Part shown: positions 7,456 through 14,716 of the stretch, piece after piece
Layout of the letters: every line of letters starts with the position of its first letter
Numbering within the stretch: the stretch's first letter is position 1
Assembly (NCBI GenBank): GCA_050185515.1
Contig: JBFWZG010000027.1
Location: forward strand, 1 to 30,019
DNA: 30,019 nt
Origin: JAQSWP01 sp050185515
Lineage (GTDB): Bacteria; Pseudomonadota; Alphaproteobacteria; Reyranellales; JAQSWP01
Direction: 5' to 3'
The notes under the pieces: model-generated
The model's database searches: none
What the model was told of the DNA's origin: nothing
Seen by the model: the letters and a program-made list of their open reading frames with translations, nothing else
Made by a program: the position numbers and the translations under genes

Positions 7456-7844
7456 TCATCGGCCTGGGCTCGGATCTGATCGACATCCGCCGCATCGAAA
7501 AGACGCTGGAGCGCCACGGCGAGCGCTTCCTCAATCGGGTTTTCACCGACATCGAGCGGCGCAAGTCGGACCGCCGCGCCGCAAGGGCGGCGTCCTACGC
7601 CAAGCGCTTCGCCGCCAAGGAAGCCTGCGCCAAGGCGCTGGGGACCGGCCTGCGCAAGGGCGTGTTCTGGCGCGACATGGGCGTGGTCAACCTGCCGACC
7701 GGCCAGCCGACGATTGCATTGACCAACGGCGCGCTGGCGCGGCTGCAGGCGATCACGCCGGAAGGAAAGACCGCGCGCATCCACCTGACGATCACCGACG
7801 ATTTTCCGCTGGCGCAGGCGTTTGTGGTGATCGAGGCGGTTTAG
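7452..7844 (+). CDS. acpS: holo-[acyl-carrier-protein] synthase
   Basis: AcpS transfers 4'-phosphopantetheine from coenzyme A to apo-ACP, activating fatty-acid synthesis. The 130-residue length is typical. Motifs are IGLGSDLIDIRRIEK at residues 3-17 (metal-binding Asp) and AKRFAAKEACAKALGTG with the second metal-binding Glu. The start is a GTG at 7452 overlapping the pdxJ stop codon (GTGA), implying translational coupling. The same frame is open far upstream inside pdxJ, but the match to the family begins exactly at this GTG. Confidence 0.95.
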   Translation: MIIGLGSDLIDIRRIEKTLERHGERFLNRVFTDIERRKSDRRAARAASYAKRFAAKEACAKALGTGLRKGVFWRDMGVVNLPTGQPTIALTNGALARLQAITPEGKTARIHLTITDDFPLAQAFVVIEAV

Positions 7845-7916
7845 CGGAACGGTTCGAGCGCTCGACATTTCACGGCGCGTGACGCGCGGCCGATCGGCGG
7901 GCATGGTCGGCGGCGC

Positions 7917-8351
7917 ATGATCGATCTTGGGGTTTATCTTTCGCTGTTCCTGTCGGCCGCCGCAGCGGCGACCGTGCTGCCGCTGCAGTCGGAAGCGGTG
8001 GTGACGGCCGCGCTGCTGCACGGCTATCCGCCGCTGGCGGTGCTGGCGGCGGCAAGCGTCGGCAACGTGCTGGGCGCTGTGGTCAACTGGTTCCTGGGGC
8101 GGGGCATCGAGCGGTTCTCCGGCCGGCCGTGGTTTCCGGTCGGCCCCGCCGCGCTGGCCCGGGCGCAGGACTGGTATCGGCGCTACGGGCGATGGTCCCT
8201 GTTGCTGAGCTGGCTGCCGATCGTCGGCGATCCGCTGACGCTGGTGGCCGGCGTCATGCGCGAGAAGCTGTGGCTGTTCGTGCTGCTGGTCGCCATCGCC
8301 AAGGTCGGGCGCTACGCGGCGCTGGCGGCGGCGGTGCTGTCGTGGGGGTGA
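7917..8351 (+). CDS. YqaA-like / SNARE-associated (DedA-type) membrane protein
   Basis: The 144-residue protein is very hydrophobic, with about four membrane segments. The segments GYPPLAVLAAASVGNVLGAVVNWFLG, a loop around Arg/Trp/Tyr (residues 77-92), and SWLPIVGDPLTLVAGVMR match the YqaA branch of the DedA/SNARE-associated superfamily. The GDPLTLVAG motif corresponds to the conserved re-entrant loop region. Members have been linked to membrane homeostasis and lipid-carrier movement, but no substrate can be named here. The gene stands 72 bases after acpS and directly before a cluster of palindromic repeats. The ribosome-binding site is weak, so the start is moderately certain. Confidence 0.8.
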   Translation: MIDLGVYLSLFLSAAAAATVLPLQSEAVVTAALLHGYPPLAVLAAASVGNVLGAVVNWFLGRGIERFSGRPWFPVGPAALARAQDWYRRYGRWSLLLSWLPIVGDPLTLVAGVMREKLWLFVLLVAIAKVGRYAALAAAVLSWG

Positions 8352-8402
8352 GGGATGGGATGGCGGCGTTTCATGAATTTGCCTGATTGCCTTGCGCACA
8401 GC

Positions 8403-8451
8403 GTTATGGGTCCCGGCTCTGCGGCCCTGCGGGCCTTGGCCGGGATGACAG
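8403..8451. repeat. palindromic repeat, copy 1 (REP-like, forward)
   Basis: A 49-base unit begins GTTATGGGTCCCGGCTCT and ends GGCCGGGATGACAG. It folds internally: CCCGGC near the left pairs with GCCGGG near the right, with an inner GGCCC/GGGCC stem. It differs from copy 3 (8831-8879) by a single base in the loop and faces copy 2 head to head. Repeats of this composition are scattered between genes in many alphaproteobacteria. Confidence 0.85.
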
Positions 8452-8460
8452 GAAGCAATG

Positions 8461-8502
8461 CTGTCATCCCGGGCGAGCGCAGCGAGAGCCGGGACCCATA
8501 AC
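8461..8502. repeat. palindromic repeat, copy 2 (inverted relative to copy 1)
   Basis: This 42-base unit starts CTGTCATCCCGGGCGAGCG and ends GAGCCGGGACCCATAAC. Its outer parts are the reverse complement of copy 1, and the pair is separated by nine bases, forming a large cruciform-capable structure of the REPIN/BIME type. Its inner loop (GCGAGCGCAGCGAG) differs from that of copy 1, so two loop subtypes exist. The frame of the following GIY-YIG gene is open through this repeat. Confidence 0.85.
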
Positions 8503-8529
8503 CGTGGTTGGTCCATCGACGGAGCCAGA

Positions 8530-8823
8530 ATGGAGCGGCAGTTTTTCGTTTACATGCTCGCGAGCCGGCCCAATGGGACGCTCTACGTCGGCGTGACAAA
8601 CGACCTGTCGCGGCGAATTGTCGAGCATCGCGAAGGATCCGCCGACGGCTTCACCAAGAAGCATGGCGTTTCCCGGCTCGTATGGTTCGAGCAATTCGAG
8701 TCCATCGAAGCGGCCATCGCTCAGGAGAAGCGGATCAAGCGCTGGCGCCGCGATTGGAAGATCGCGCTCATCGAGCGCGACAATCCGGCGTGGCGCGATC
8801 TGTTCGAGAGTGTTCAGTTGTAG
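8530..8823 (+). CDS. small GIY-YIG nuclease family protein
   Basis: The 97-residue protein is a stand-alone GIY-YIG domain of the YhbQ/UPF0213-like group. The two signature strands appear as FVYML (residues 6-10) and LYVGVT (18-23). Arg28 or Arg29, His33, Glu66 (in AQEKRIKRW) and Asn (in ERDNPAW) supply the usual catalytic set. GIY-YIG domains cut DNA with one metal ion; the cellular role of this small group is poorly known. The ATG at 8530 is chosen because the domain begins there. An upstream start at 8458 would translate the neighbouring palindromic repeat. The gene sits between repeat copies 2 and 3, with the stop codon only 7 bases before copy 3. Confidence 0.88.
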   Translation: MERQFFVYMLASRPNGTLYVGVTNDLSRRIVEHREGSADGFTKKHGVSRLVWFEQFESIEAAIAQEKRIKRWRRDWKIALIERDNPAWRDLFESVQL

Positions 8824-8830
8824 CGACGGC

Positions 8831-8879
8831 GTTATGGGTCCCGGCTCTGCGGCCCTTCGGGCCTTGGCCGGGATGACAG
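8831..8879. repeat. palindromic repeat, copy 3 (forward)
   Basis: This 49-base unit is identical to copy 1 except for one base in the loop (CCTTCGGG against CCTGCGGG). It is in the same orientation, so copies 1 and 3 form near-perfect direct repeats bracketing the GIY-YIG gene. Confidence 0.85.
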
Positions 8880-8910
8880 GGGAAGGGTGGTCGCGTGCAG
8901 GCGGCGCTGC

Positions 8911-8971
8911 CCCTCACCCTCCCATCGCTGACGCGATGGGCCCCACCCTCTCCCCGCAGGCGGGGAGAGGG
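8911..8971. repeat. second palindromic repeat family, double hairpin
   Basis: Two perfect hairpins lie in tandem. CCCATCGC and GCGATGGG at 8921-8940 have a four-base loop. CCCTCTCCCCGC and GCGGGGAGAGGG at 8946-8971 have 12-base arms and a two-base centre. The leading CCCTCACCCT is typical of a dispersed intergenic repeat found in many alphaproteobacteria. A short GCC-TTA-GGC hairpin with five T residues follows at 8972-8986, so some transcription termination is possible before lepB. Confidence 0.7.
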
Positions 8972-9024
8972 GCCTTAGGCGTTTTTGGCCTTCCCGCCCT
9001 CCATACCCCACCCCGCACAAAACC

Positions 9025-9053
9025 GAGACAGGGTGGCGTTTTGCTGCTATATC
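9025..9053 (+). promoter_or_regulatory. possible promoter of lepB
   Basis: TATATC at 9048-9053 resembles a -10 element, and GAGACA at 9025-9030, 17 bases upstream, is a partial -35 match (four of six). It lies between the repeat cluster and lepB, where a new promoter would be expected because the hairpins probably separate lepB-rnc-era from the genes before it. The match is modest. Confidence 0.35.
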
Positions 9054-9114
9054 CCGCGCGTCCGGCGGCCCGGGAATGGGGTCGGCCGGGGTGGCGGAAG
9101 CGGGCGAGTACCTC

Positions 9115-9858
9115 ATGGCGATAGGCAGGCAGCAGGACGAGGGTTTCTGGGCGTCGACCAAGGATACGGTCAAGACACTCATCTATGCGGTGCTGATCGC
9201 CATGGCGTTCCGCACCGTGCTGATCGAGCCCTTCTCGATCCCGTCCGGCTCGATGAAGCCGACCCTGCTGGTCAACGACTACCTGTTCGTCACCAAGTAT
9301 TCCTACGGCTATTCGCGCTTCTCGATGCCGTTCTCGCCGCCGCTGTGGGAAGGGCGCATCCTCTACAATCCGCCGCAGCGCGGCGACGTGGCGGTGTTCC
9401 GCAAGCCCAACGACAACAAGACCGACTACATCAAGCGCATCGTCGGCCTGCCCGGCGATCGCATCCAGGTGATCGGCGGCATCCTGCACATCAACGGCGA
9501 GGCGGTGAAGCGGGCGCTGACCGTGCCGTGGATCGAGCCCGGCGAGCCGCGCCACCAGCAATACGTCGAGACGCTGCCCAACGGACGGCGCCACAACATC
9601 CTCGAGTTCTCCGACACGCAGTCGAACGACAACACCGAGGTCTACGTGGTGCCGGAGGACCATTTCTTCGCCATGGGCGACAACCGCGACAACTCGCAGG
9701 ACAGCCGCTTCTCCGACGTAGGCTTCGTGCCGCTGGAGAACCTGATCGGGCGGGCCGAGTTCGTGTTCTTCTCGCATGACGGGCGCGTCGCCTGGTGGGA
9801 AGTGTGGAAATGGCCGGGCGCGATCCGCTGGGGCCGGCTGTTCAAGTCGATCGACTAG
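9115..9858 (+). CDS. lepB: signal peptidase I
   Basis: LepB is the inner-membrane serine protease that removes signal peptides from exported proteins. Counting from ATG 9115, one N-terminal membrane segment spans about residues 18-37. The nucleophile Ser46 lies in IPSGSMKPTL, the general base Lys107 in DYIKRIVGLPGD, and the conserved box GDNRDNSQDSR is near residue 185. At 247 residues it is a typical alphaproteobacterial enzyme. An in-frame ATG at 9076 would add 13 residues (MGSAGVAEAGEYL); the shorter form is preferred because homologues start near here, but the choice is uncertain. rnc begins 7 bases downstream, giving the lepB-rnc-era order found throughout proteobacteria. Confidence 0.95.
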   Translation: MAIGRQQDEGFWASTKDTVKTLIYAVLIAMAFRTVLIEPFSIPSGSMKPTLLVNDYLFVTKYSYGYSRFSMPFSPPLWEGRILYNPPQRGDVAVFRKPNDNKTDYIKRIVGLPGDRIQVIGGILHINGEAVKRALTVPWIEPGEPRHQQYVETLPNGRRHNILEFSDTQSNDNTEVYVVPEDHFFAMGDNRDNSQDSRFSDVGFVPLENLIGRAEFVFFSHDGRVAWWEVWKWPGAIRWGRLFKSID

Positions 9859-9865
9859 TACCGCC

Positions 9866-10564
9866 GTGCGCCGCCCGATTACCTCTCCCGAACCGCTGCT
9901 CAAGGCCATCGGCCACGACTTCGCCGATGCCGGACTGCTCGACGAGGCGCTGACCCATCGCAGCGCCGTCGACCGCCGCCGCAAGGCGCGCTTCGCCCAC
10001 GGCAACGAACGGCTGGAATTCCTCGGCGATCGCGTGCTGGCGCTGGTGGTGGCGGAAATGCTGTTCGAGCACTTCCCCGGCGACAGCGAGGGCGAGCTGG
10101 CCAAGCGCCACGCCGCCCTGGTCAAGGCGAGCGTGCTGGCCGAGGTGGCGCGCGAGATCGGGCTGGGCGATCACGTGCGGCTGGCCGACAACGAGCGCGC
10201 CTCCGGCGGCGCCGCCAAGCCGACCATCCTGGCCGATGCCTGCGAGGCGCTGCTGGGCGCGATCTATCGCGACGGCGGGCTGCAGGCGGCGGCGGGCTTC
10301 GTGCGCCGGCACTGGCGGGCGCGACTGGAGGCGGCGATCAAGGCGCCGGCCGACGCCAAGACTTTGCTGCAGGAATGGGCCCAGGGCCGCGGCCTCCCCC
10401 TGCCGGAATATCGCGAGACCGGCCGCGAGGGGCCGGCGCATGCGCCGAAATTCGCCGTCGAGGTCGTCGTCGAAGGCAAGCCGCCGGCGCGCGGCGTCGG
10501 CCGCACCAAGCGCGAGGCCGAACGGGATGCCGCGACGAAACTGCTCGCGGAGCTGACGAAATGA
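9866..10564 (+). CDS. rnc: ribonuclease III
   Basis: RNase III cuts double-stranded RNA during rRNA maturation and mRNA turnover. The 232-residue protein has the signature NERLEFLGDRVL with Glu48, Glu51 and Asp55, and the second metal-binding pair Asp124/Glu127 in ADACEALLGAIY. A double-stranded RNA-binding domain fills roughly residues 160-230, beginning DAKTLLQEWAQ and ending REAERDAATKLLAEL. The start is a GTG at 9866, eight bases after the lepB stop. The frame runs further upstream inside lepB, but those residues do not fit the family. Its TGA overlaps the era ATG by four bases, implying coupling. Confidence 0.95.
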   Translation: MRRPITSPEPLLKAIGHDFADAGLLDEALTHRSAVDRRRKARFAHGNERLEFLGDRVLALVVAEMLFEHFPGDSEGELAKRHAALVKASVLAEVAREIGLGDHVRLADNERASGGAAKPTILADACEALLGAIYRDGGLQAAAGFVRRHWRARLEAAIKAPADAKTLLQEWAQGRGLPLPEYRETGREGPAHAPKFAVEVVVEGKPPARGVGRTKREAERDAATKLLAELTK

Positions 10565-11490
10565 GCGAGGCCGGGATGCAGCCGGAATCGCCGGCCGAAC
10601 CGACGCGCTGCGGCTTCGTGGCGCTGCTGGGCGCGCCCAATGTCGGCAAGTCGACGCTGCTCAACGCGCTGGTCGGCGCCAAGCTGGCGATCGTCTCGCC
10701 CAAGCCGCAGACCACGCGCAGCCGCATCGTCGGCATCGTCATGGAAGGCCGGGCGCAGATCGTCATGGTCGACATACCCGGCATCTTCCAGCCGCGCCGC
10801 CGGCTGGACCGCGCCATGGTGGCGTCGGCCTGGCAGGGCGCGTCGGACGCCGACGTGGTGGCGCTGGTGGTCGATTGCGAGCGGCCCAACGACGGCGAGA
10901 CTCTGGCGATCGCCGAGAAGCTAAAGGCCGAGGGACGCCGCGCGCTGCTGGTGCTGAACAAGATCGACGCCATCGCCCGCGCCGAGCTGCTGCCGCTGGC
11001 GCAACGCTACAACGAGATCGGCGCCTTCACCGACACGTTCATGGTGTCGGCGCTCAAGGGCGACGGCATCGCCGATCTGCGCGCGGCGCTGGCGGCGAAG
11101 CTGCCGGAGGGGCCGCATCTGTTCCCCGAGGACCAGCTCACCGACCTGCCGCAGCGGCTGCTGGCGGCGGAGATCACGCGCGAACAGGTGTTCCTGCAGC
11201 TGCACGAGGAAGTGCCGTACTCGACCGCGGTCGAGACCGAGAAATGGACCGAGCGCGACGACGGCTCGGTGCGCATCGACCAGGCGATCTACGTGCAGCG
11301 CGAGGGGCAGAAGGCGATCGTGCTGGGCAAGGGCGGCGCGCGCATCAAGTCGCTGGGCCAGGCGGCGCGGCGCGAGCTGGAGGCTATGCTGGGTCGGCGC
11401 GTGCACCTGTTCCTGTTCGTCAAGGTGCGCGAGAACTGGGTCGAGGACCCCGAACGCTTCAGCGAATGGGGCCTGGACTGGAATGCGTGA
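10561..11490 (+). CDS. era: GTPase Era
   Basis: Era binds GTP and the 3' end of 16S rRNA during small-subunit assembly. The 309-residue protein has G1 GAPNVGKS (residues 24-31), G2 TTRSR (51-55), G4 NKID (133-136) and a C-terminal KH domain with GKGGARIK, ending in the typical WGLDW. The G3 motif reads Asp71-Ile-Pro-Gly74 where most Era proteins have DTPG; the Ile uses the rare codon ATA. This still fits the general DxxG rule, so function is probably kept. The ATG overlaps the rnc stop. A 211-base gap holding two palindromic repeats follows. Confidence 0.96.
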   Translation: MSEAGMQPESPAEPTRCGFVALLGAPNVGKSTLLNALVGAKLAIVSPKPQTTRSRIVGIVMEGRAQIVMVDIPGIFQPRRRLDRAMVASAWQGASDADVVALVVDCERPNDGETLAIAEKLKAEGRRALLVLNKIDAIARAELLPLAQRYNEIGAFTDTFMVSALKGDGIADLRAALAAKLPEGPHLFPEDQLTDLPQRLLAAEITREQVFLQLHEEVPYSTAVETEKWTERDDGSVRIDQAIYVQREGQKAIVLGKGGARIKSLGQAARRELEAMLGRRVHLFLFVKVRENWVEDPERFSEWGLDWNA

Positions 11491-11513
11491 GCGGCGGGGC
11501 GGCCGAAACCAAA

Positions 11514-11562
11514 CTGTCATCCCGGCCAAGCCGCGCAGCGGCGCCGAGCCGGGACCCATGAC
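11514..11562. repeat. palindromic repeat, copy 4 (inverted)
   Basis: The unit begins CTGTCATCCCGGCCAAGC and runs to GAGCCGGGACCCATGAC, the same family as copies 1-3 and in the orientation of copy 2. It starts 23 bases after the era stop codon. Its transcript would form a stable hairpin and could protect the era mRNA 3' end, but no T run marks it as an intrinsic terminator. Confidence 0.8.
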
Positions 11563-11620
11563 GCCGGTCGCCACGCGCATAGCGCCGTAGTCTGGCAGCG
11601 GCCGCTAGCGTCGCAGCGGC

Positions 11621-11660
11621 GTTATGGGTCCCGGGTCTCGCTGTGCTCGCCCGGGATGAC
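11621..11660. repeat. palindromic repeat, copy 5 (forward)
   Basis: A 40-base unit, GTTATGGGTCCCGGGTCTCG through CGCCCGGGATGAC, has a loop like that of copy 2. With copy 4 it forms a diverging pair, opposite to the converging pair of copies 1 and 2. It ends 41 bases before the recO start. Confidence 0.8.
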
Positions 11661-11701
11661 GATCTGTGATGCGTCAGTGAACTGGAAGGTCGCGCGACGA
11701 C

Positions 11702-12454
11702 ATGGAATGGACCGACGAGGCGATCGTGCTGGAGTGGCGGCGGCATGGGGAGAGTGCGGCGGTCGCGACCCTGCTGACGCCGACCCAGGGACGCCATGCC
11801 GGGCTGGTCTATGGCGGGGCGGGGGCGAAGGCGCGGGCTTTGTTCCAGCCGGGCAACCATCTGCGCGTCGTCTGGCGCGGGCGGCTGGCCGAACAGCTGG
11901 GCAGCTTCACGGCCGAAATGATCACGCCGCACGCAGCGCTTCTGATGGATGATGCGCTGCGGCTCGACGGGCTGCTGTCGGCCTGCGCCGTGGCCGAGGG
12001 CGCGCTGCCCGAACGCGAGCCGCATCCGGCGGCCTATGCCGGGCTGCAGGCGCTGCTGACGTCGATGGCGGCGGAAGCGTGGCCGGCGATCTACGTCAAG
12101 CTCGAGCTCGGCCTGCTGCAGGAGCTGGGCTTCGGGCTCGACCTCGAAAGCTGCGCGCTGACCGGCGAGAGAGACGGGCTGGCCTTCGTCTCGCCGCGCA
12201 CCGGACGGGCGGTGACGGCGGCGGCGGCAAAACCTTACAAGGGCAAGCTGTTGCCCCTGCCGCCCTTCCTGCTGGCCGGTGCCGATTTGTCCGCGGTGCC
12301 GGCGGACGAACTGAAACAGGGGCTGGCGCTGACCGGACACTTTCTCGAACGCCACGTTTTCTGGCCGCACAACAAGACGCTGCCGGCCGTGCGCACGCGA
12401 TTCGTTGACCGTCTGCCGGGTTCGGCTACTATATATGGTAATTCAATCGCATAG
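11702..12454 (+). CDS. recO: DNA repair protein RecO
   Basis: RecO binds single-stranded DNA and helps load RecA in the RecFOR recombination pathway. The 250-residue protein starts with an OB-fold (MEWTDEAIVLEWRRHGESAAV, then LTPTQGRHAGLVYGGAGAK and FQPGN) and continues with the helical domain, including YVKLELGLLQELGFGLDLESCALTG. The zinc-binding Cys cluster of some RecO proteins is absent: only one Cys lies in that position, as often seen in alphaproteobacteria. A C-terminal segment (GLALTGHFLERHVF) contains the usual RecO pattern. era-recO linkage is standard. The promoter of parC appears to lie within the last codons. Confidence 0.93.
   Translation: MEWTDEAIVLEWRRHGESAAVATLLTPTQGRHAGLVYGGAGAKARALFQPGNHLRVVWRGRLAEQLGSFTAEMITPHAALLMDDALRLDGLLSACAVAEGALPEREPHPAAYAGLQALLTSMAAEAWPAIYVKLELGLLQELGFGLDLESCALTGERDGLAFVSPRTGRAVTAAAAKPYKGKLLPLPPFLLAGADLSAVPADELKQGLALTGHFLERHVFWPHNKTLPAVRTRFVDRLPGSATIYGNSIA
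12405..12432 (+). promoter_or_regulatory. putative sigma-70 promoter of parC
   Basis: TTGACC at 12405-12410 and TACTAT at 12427-12432 are 16 bases apart, close to consensus for a GC-rich genome. The site lies in the last 50 bases of recO; transcription would begin near 12440, 30 bases before the parC ATG. GGAG at 12462-12465 is the ribosome-binding site. Confidence 0.5.
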
Positions 12455-12469
12455 CCGTTTCCGGAGATC

Positions 12470-14704
12470 ATGGCCAAATCCGCGCAAGCCGCCGGCGGAG
12501 AAATCCGCGGCGTTCCCTTAGCCGAGGCGCTGTCCGAGCGCTACCTGTCCTACGCGCTCAGCACCATCATGGCGCGCTCGCTGCCCGACGTGCGCGACGG
12601 GCTGAAGCCGGTCCATCGGCGGCTGCTCTACGCCATGATGCAGCTGCGGCTCGATCCGGGCAGCGGCTTCAAGAAATGCGCCCGCGTCGTCGGAGACGTG
12701 ATCGGCAAATACCATCCGCATGGCGACCAGGCCGTCTACGACGCGCTGGTGCGGCTGGCGCAGGATTTCGCCGTGCGCTATCCGCTGATCGACGGGCAGG
12801 GCAATTTCGGCAACATCGACGGCGATAACGCGGCGGCGATGCGCTACACCGAGTCGCGCCTGACCGCGGTGGCGCAGCTGCTGCTGCAGGACATCGACGC
12901 CGACGCGGTCGATCTGCGGCCGACCTACGACGGCGAGGAGAGCGAGCCGGTGGTGCTGCCGGCGGCGTTTCCCAACCTGCTGGCCAACGGCGCCTCGGGC
13001 ATCGCCGTCGGCATGGCGACGTCGATCCCGCCGCACAATGTCGGCGAGCTGTGCGATGCGCTGGGCCATCTCATCAAGTTCCCCAAGGCGACGGCCGACA
13101 AGCTGGCCGATCTGGTGCCGGGGCCGGATTTTCCCACCGGCGGCGTGCTGGCCGAATCGCGGGCGGCCATCGTCGAGGCCTATCGCACGGGCCGCGGCTC
13201 GTTCCGGCTGCGGGCGCGCTGGCGCCAGGAGAAGCTGGCGCAGGGCCAGTACGAGATCGTCGTCACCGAGATTCCCTACCAGGTGCAGAAGGCGCGGCTG
13301 ATCGAGAAGATCGCCGAGCTGATCAACGCCAAGAAGCTGCCGATCCTCGACGACGTGCGCGACGAATCGACCGACGAGGTGCGGCTGGTCCTGGTGCCGA
13401 AGAGCCGCAACGTGCCGGCCGACGTGCTGATGGAGCAGCTGTTCCGGCTGACCGACCTGGAAGTGCGCATATCGCTCAATCTCAACGTGCTCGATGCGAA
13501 GAACGTGCCGCGGGTGATGAGCCTGCGCGAGGCGCTGCAGGCCTGGCTCGACCATCGCCACGACGTGCTGGTGCGGACCTCGAAGCACCGGCTGGGCGCG
13601 ATCGAGCGGCGGCTGGAGGTGCTGGATGGCTACCTCATCGCCTATCTCAACGTCGACGAGTTGATAAAGATCATCCGGCGCGAGGACGAGCCCAAGCCGG
13701 TGATCGTCAAGCGCTTCAAGCTCACCGAGAACCAGGCCGAGGCGATCCTCAACATGCGCCTGCGCGCCCTGCGCAAGCTCGAGGAATTCGAGATCAAGGG
13801 CGAGCACGCGAAACTGACGGCCGAGGGCAAGGCGCTCAAGGGCCTGCTGCGCGACGAGGCCAAACGCTGGGCGGCGATCGCGGCCGAAGTGAAGGCGCTG
13901 AAGGAGAAGTTCGGGCCGAAGACGGCGCTGGGCAAGCGCCGCACCGAGCTCGCCGAGGCGCCGAGCGCGGTGGTGGTGCCGATCGACGCCTTCATCGAGC
14001 GCGAGCCGGTGACGGTGATCTGCTCGGCCAAGGGCTGGATCCGCGCCGCCAAGGGGCACCTGCCGCCCGACGCGGAGCTGAAGTTCAAGGAAGGCGACGA
14101 GGGCCGCTTCGCGCTGCATGCGATGAGCACCGACAAGCTGCTGGTGTTCGGCACCAACGGCCGCTTCTACACGCTGGCGGTCGACAAGCTGCCGGGCGGG
14201 CGCGGCCAGGGCGAGCCGCTGCGGCTGATGGTCGATCTCGGCAACGAGCAGGACATCGTCGATCTCATGGTGTTCAAGGGCGGGCGCCGGCTGCTGCTGG
14301 CCTCCAGCGCCGGCCGCGGCTTCATCGCGCCGGAGGACGAGGTGGTGGCGCAGACGCGCAACGGCCGGCAGGTGCTCAACGTTAACGGCAAGGAGAAGGC
14401 GGCGGTGTGCCGCGTCGTGCCCGACGACGCCGATTCGGTGGCGGTGGTCGGCGTCAACCGCAAGCTGCTGATCTTCCCGCTGGCCGAAGTGCCGGAGATG
14501 GCGCGCGGTCGCGGCGTCATCCTGCAGAAATACAAGGATGGCGGGCTGTCCGACGCCAAGGCGTTCAACCGCAAGGAAGGCCTGAGCTGGGCCGCCGGCG
14601 ACAACCGGGTGCGCACCGAGACCGATCTGCGCGACTGGATCGGCAGCCGCGCCCAGGCCGGCCGCCTGCCGCCCAAGGGCTTCTCCAGTCGCAACAGGTT
14701 CTGA
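12470..14704 (+). CDS. parC: DNA topoisomerase IV subunit A
   Basis: ParC is the DNA-cutting subunit of topoisomerase IV, which unlinks daughter chromosomes. The 744-residue protein has the type IIA pattern: RYLSYALSTIMARSLPDVRDGLKPVHRR near the start, KYHPHGDQAVYDALVRLAQ, and the catalytic Tyr126 in AAAMRYTESRLT. The coiled-coil tower lies around 330-470, and a shortened C-terminal beta-propeller follows. The length and propeller (without a GyrA box) favour ParC over GyrA. In the quinolone-determining region, Gln87 and Asp91 stand where E. coli ParC has Ser80 and Glu84. Its own promoter seems to lie in the end of recO. Confidence 0.95.
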   Translation: MAKSAQAAGGEIRGVPLAEALSERYLSYALSTIMARSLPDVRDGLKPVHRRLLYAMMQLRLDPGSGFKKCARVVGDVIGKYHPHGDQAVYDALVRLAQDFAVRYPLIDGQGNFGNIDGDNAAAMRYTESRLTAVAQLLLQDIDADAVDLRPTYDGEESEPVVLPAAFPNLLANGASGIAVGMATSIPPHNVGELCDALGHLIKFPKATADKLADLVPGPDFPTGGVLAESRAAIVEAYRTGRGSFRLRARWRQEKLAQGQYEIVVTEIPYQVQKARLIEKIAELINAKKLPILDDVRDESTDEVRLVLVPKSRNVPADVLMEQLFRLTDLEVRISLNLNVLDAKNVPRVMSLREALQAWLDHRHDVLVRTSKHRLGAIERRLEVLDGYLIAYLNVDELIKIIRREDEPKPVIVKRFKLTENQAEAILNMRLRALRKLEEFEIKGEHAKLTAEGKALKGLLRDEAKRWAAIAAEVKALKEKFGPKTALGKRRTELAEAPSAVVVPIDAFIEREPVTVICSAKGWIRAAKGHLPPDAELKFKEGDEGRFALHAMSTDKLLVFGTNGRFYTLAVDKLPGGRGQGEPLRLMVDLGNEQDIVDLMVFKGGRRLLLASSAGRGFIAPEDEVVAQTRNGRQVLNVNGKEKAAVCRVVPDDADSVAVVGVNRKLLIFPLAEVPEMARGRGVILQKYKDGGLSDAKAFNRKEGLSWAAGDNRVRTETDLRDWIGSRAQAGRLPPKGFSSRNRF

Positions 14705-14716
14705 GGCAGCATCGAC

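Noticed and set aside
8403..8879. CRISPR array
   Set aside because: Repeats are palindromic, inverted as well as direct, not regularly spaced, and one interval holds a gene.
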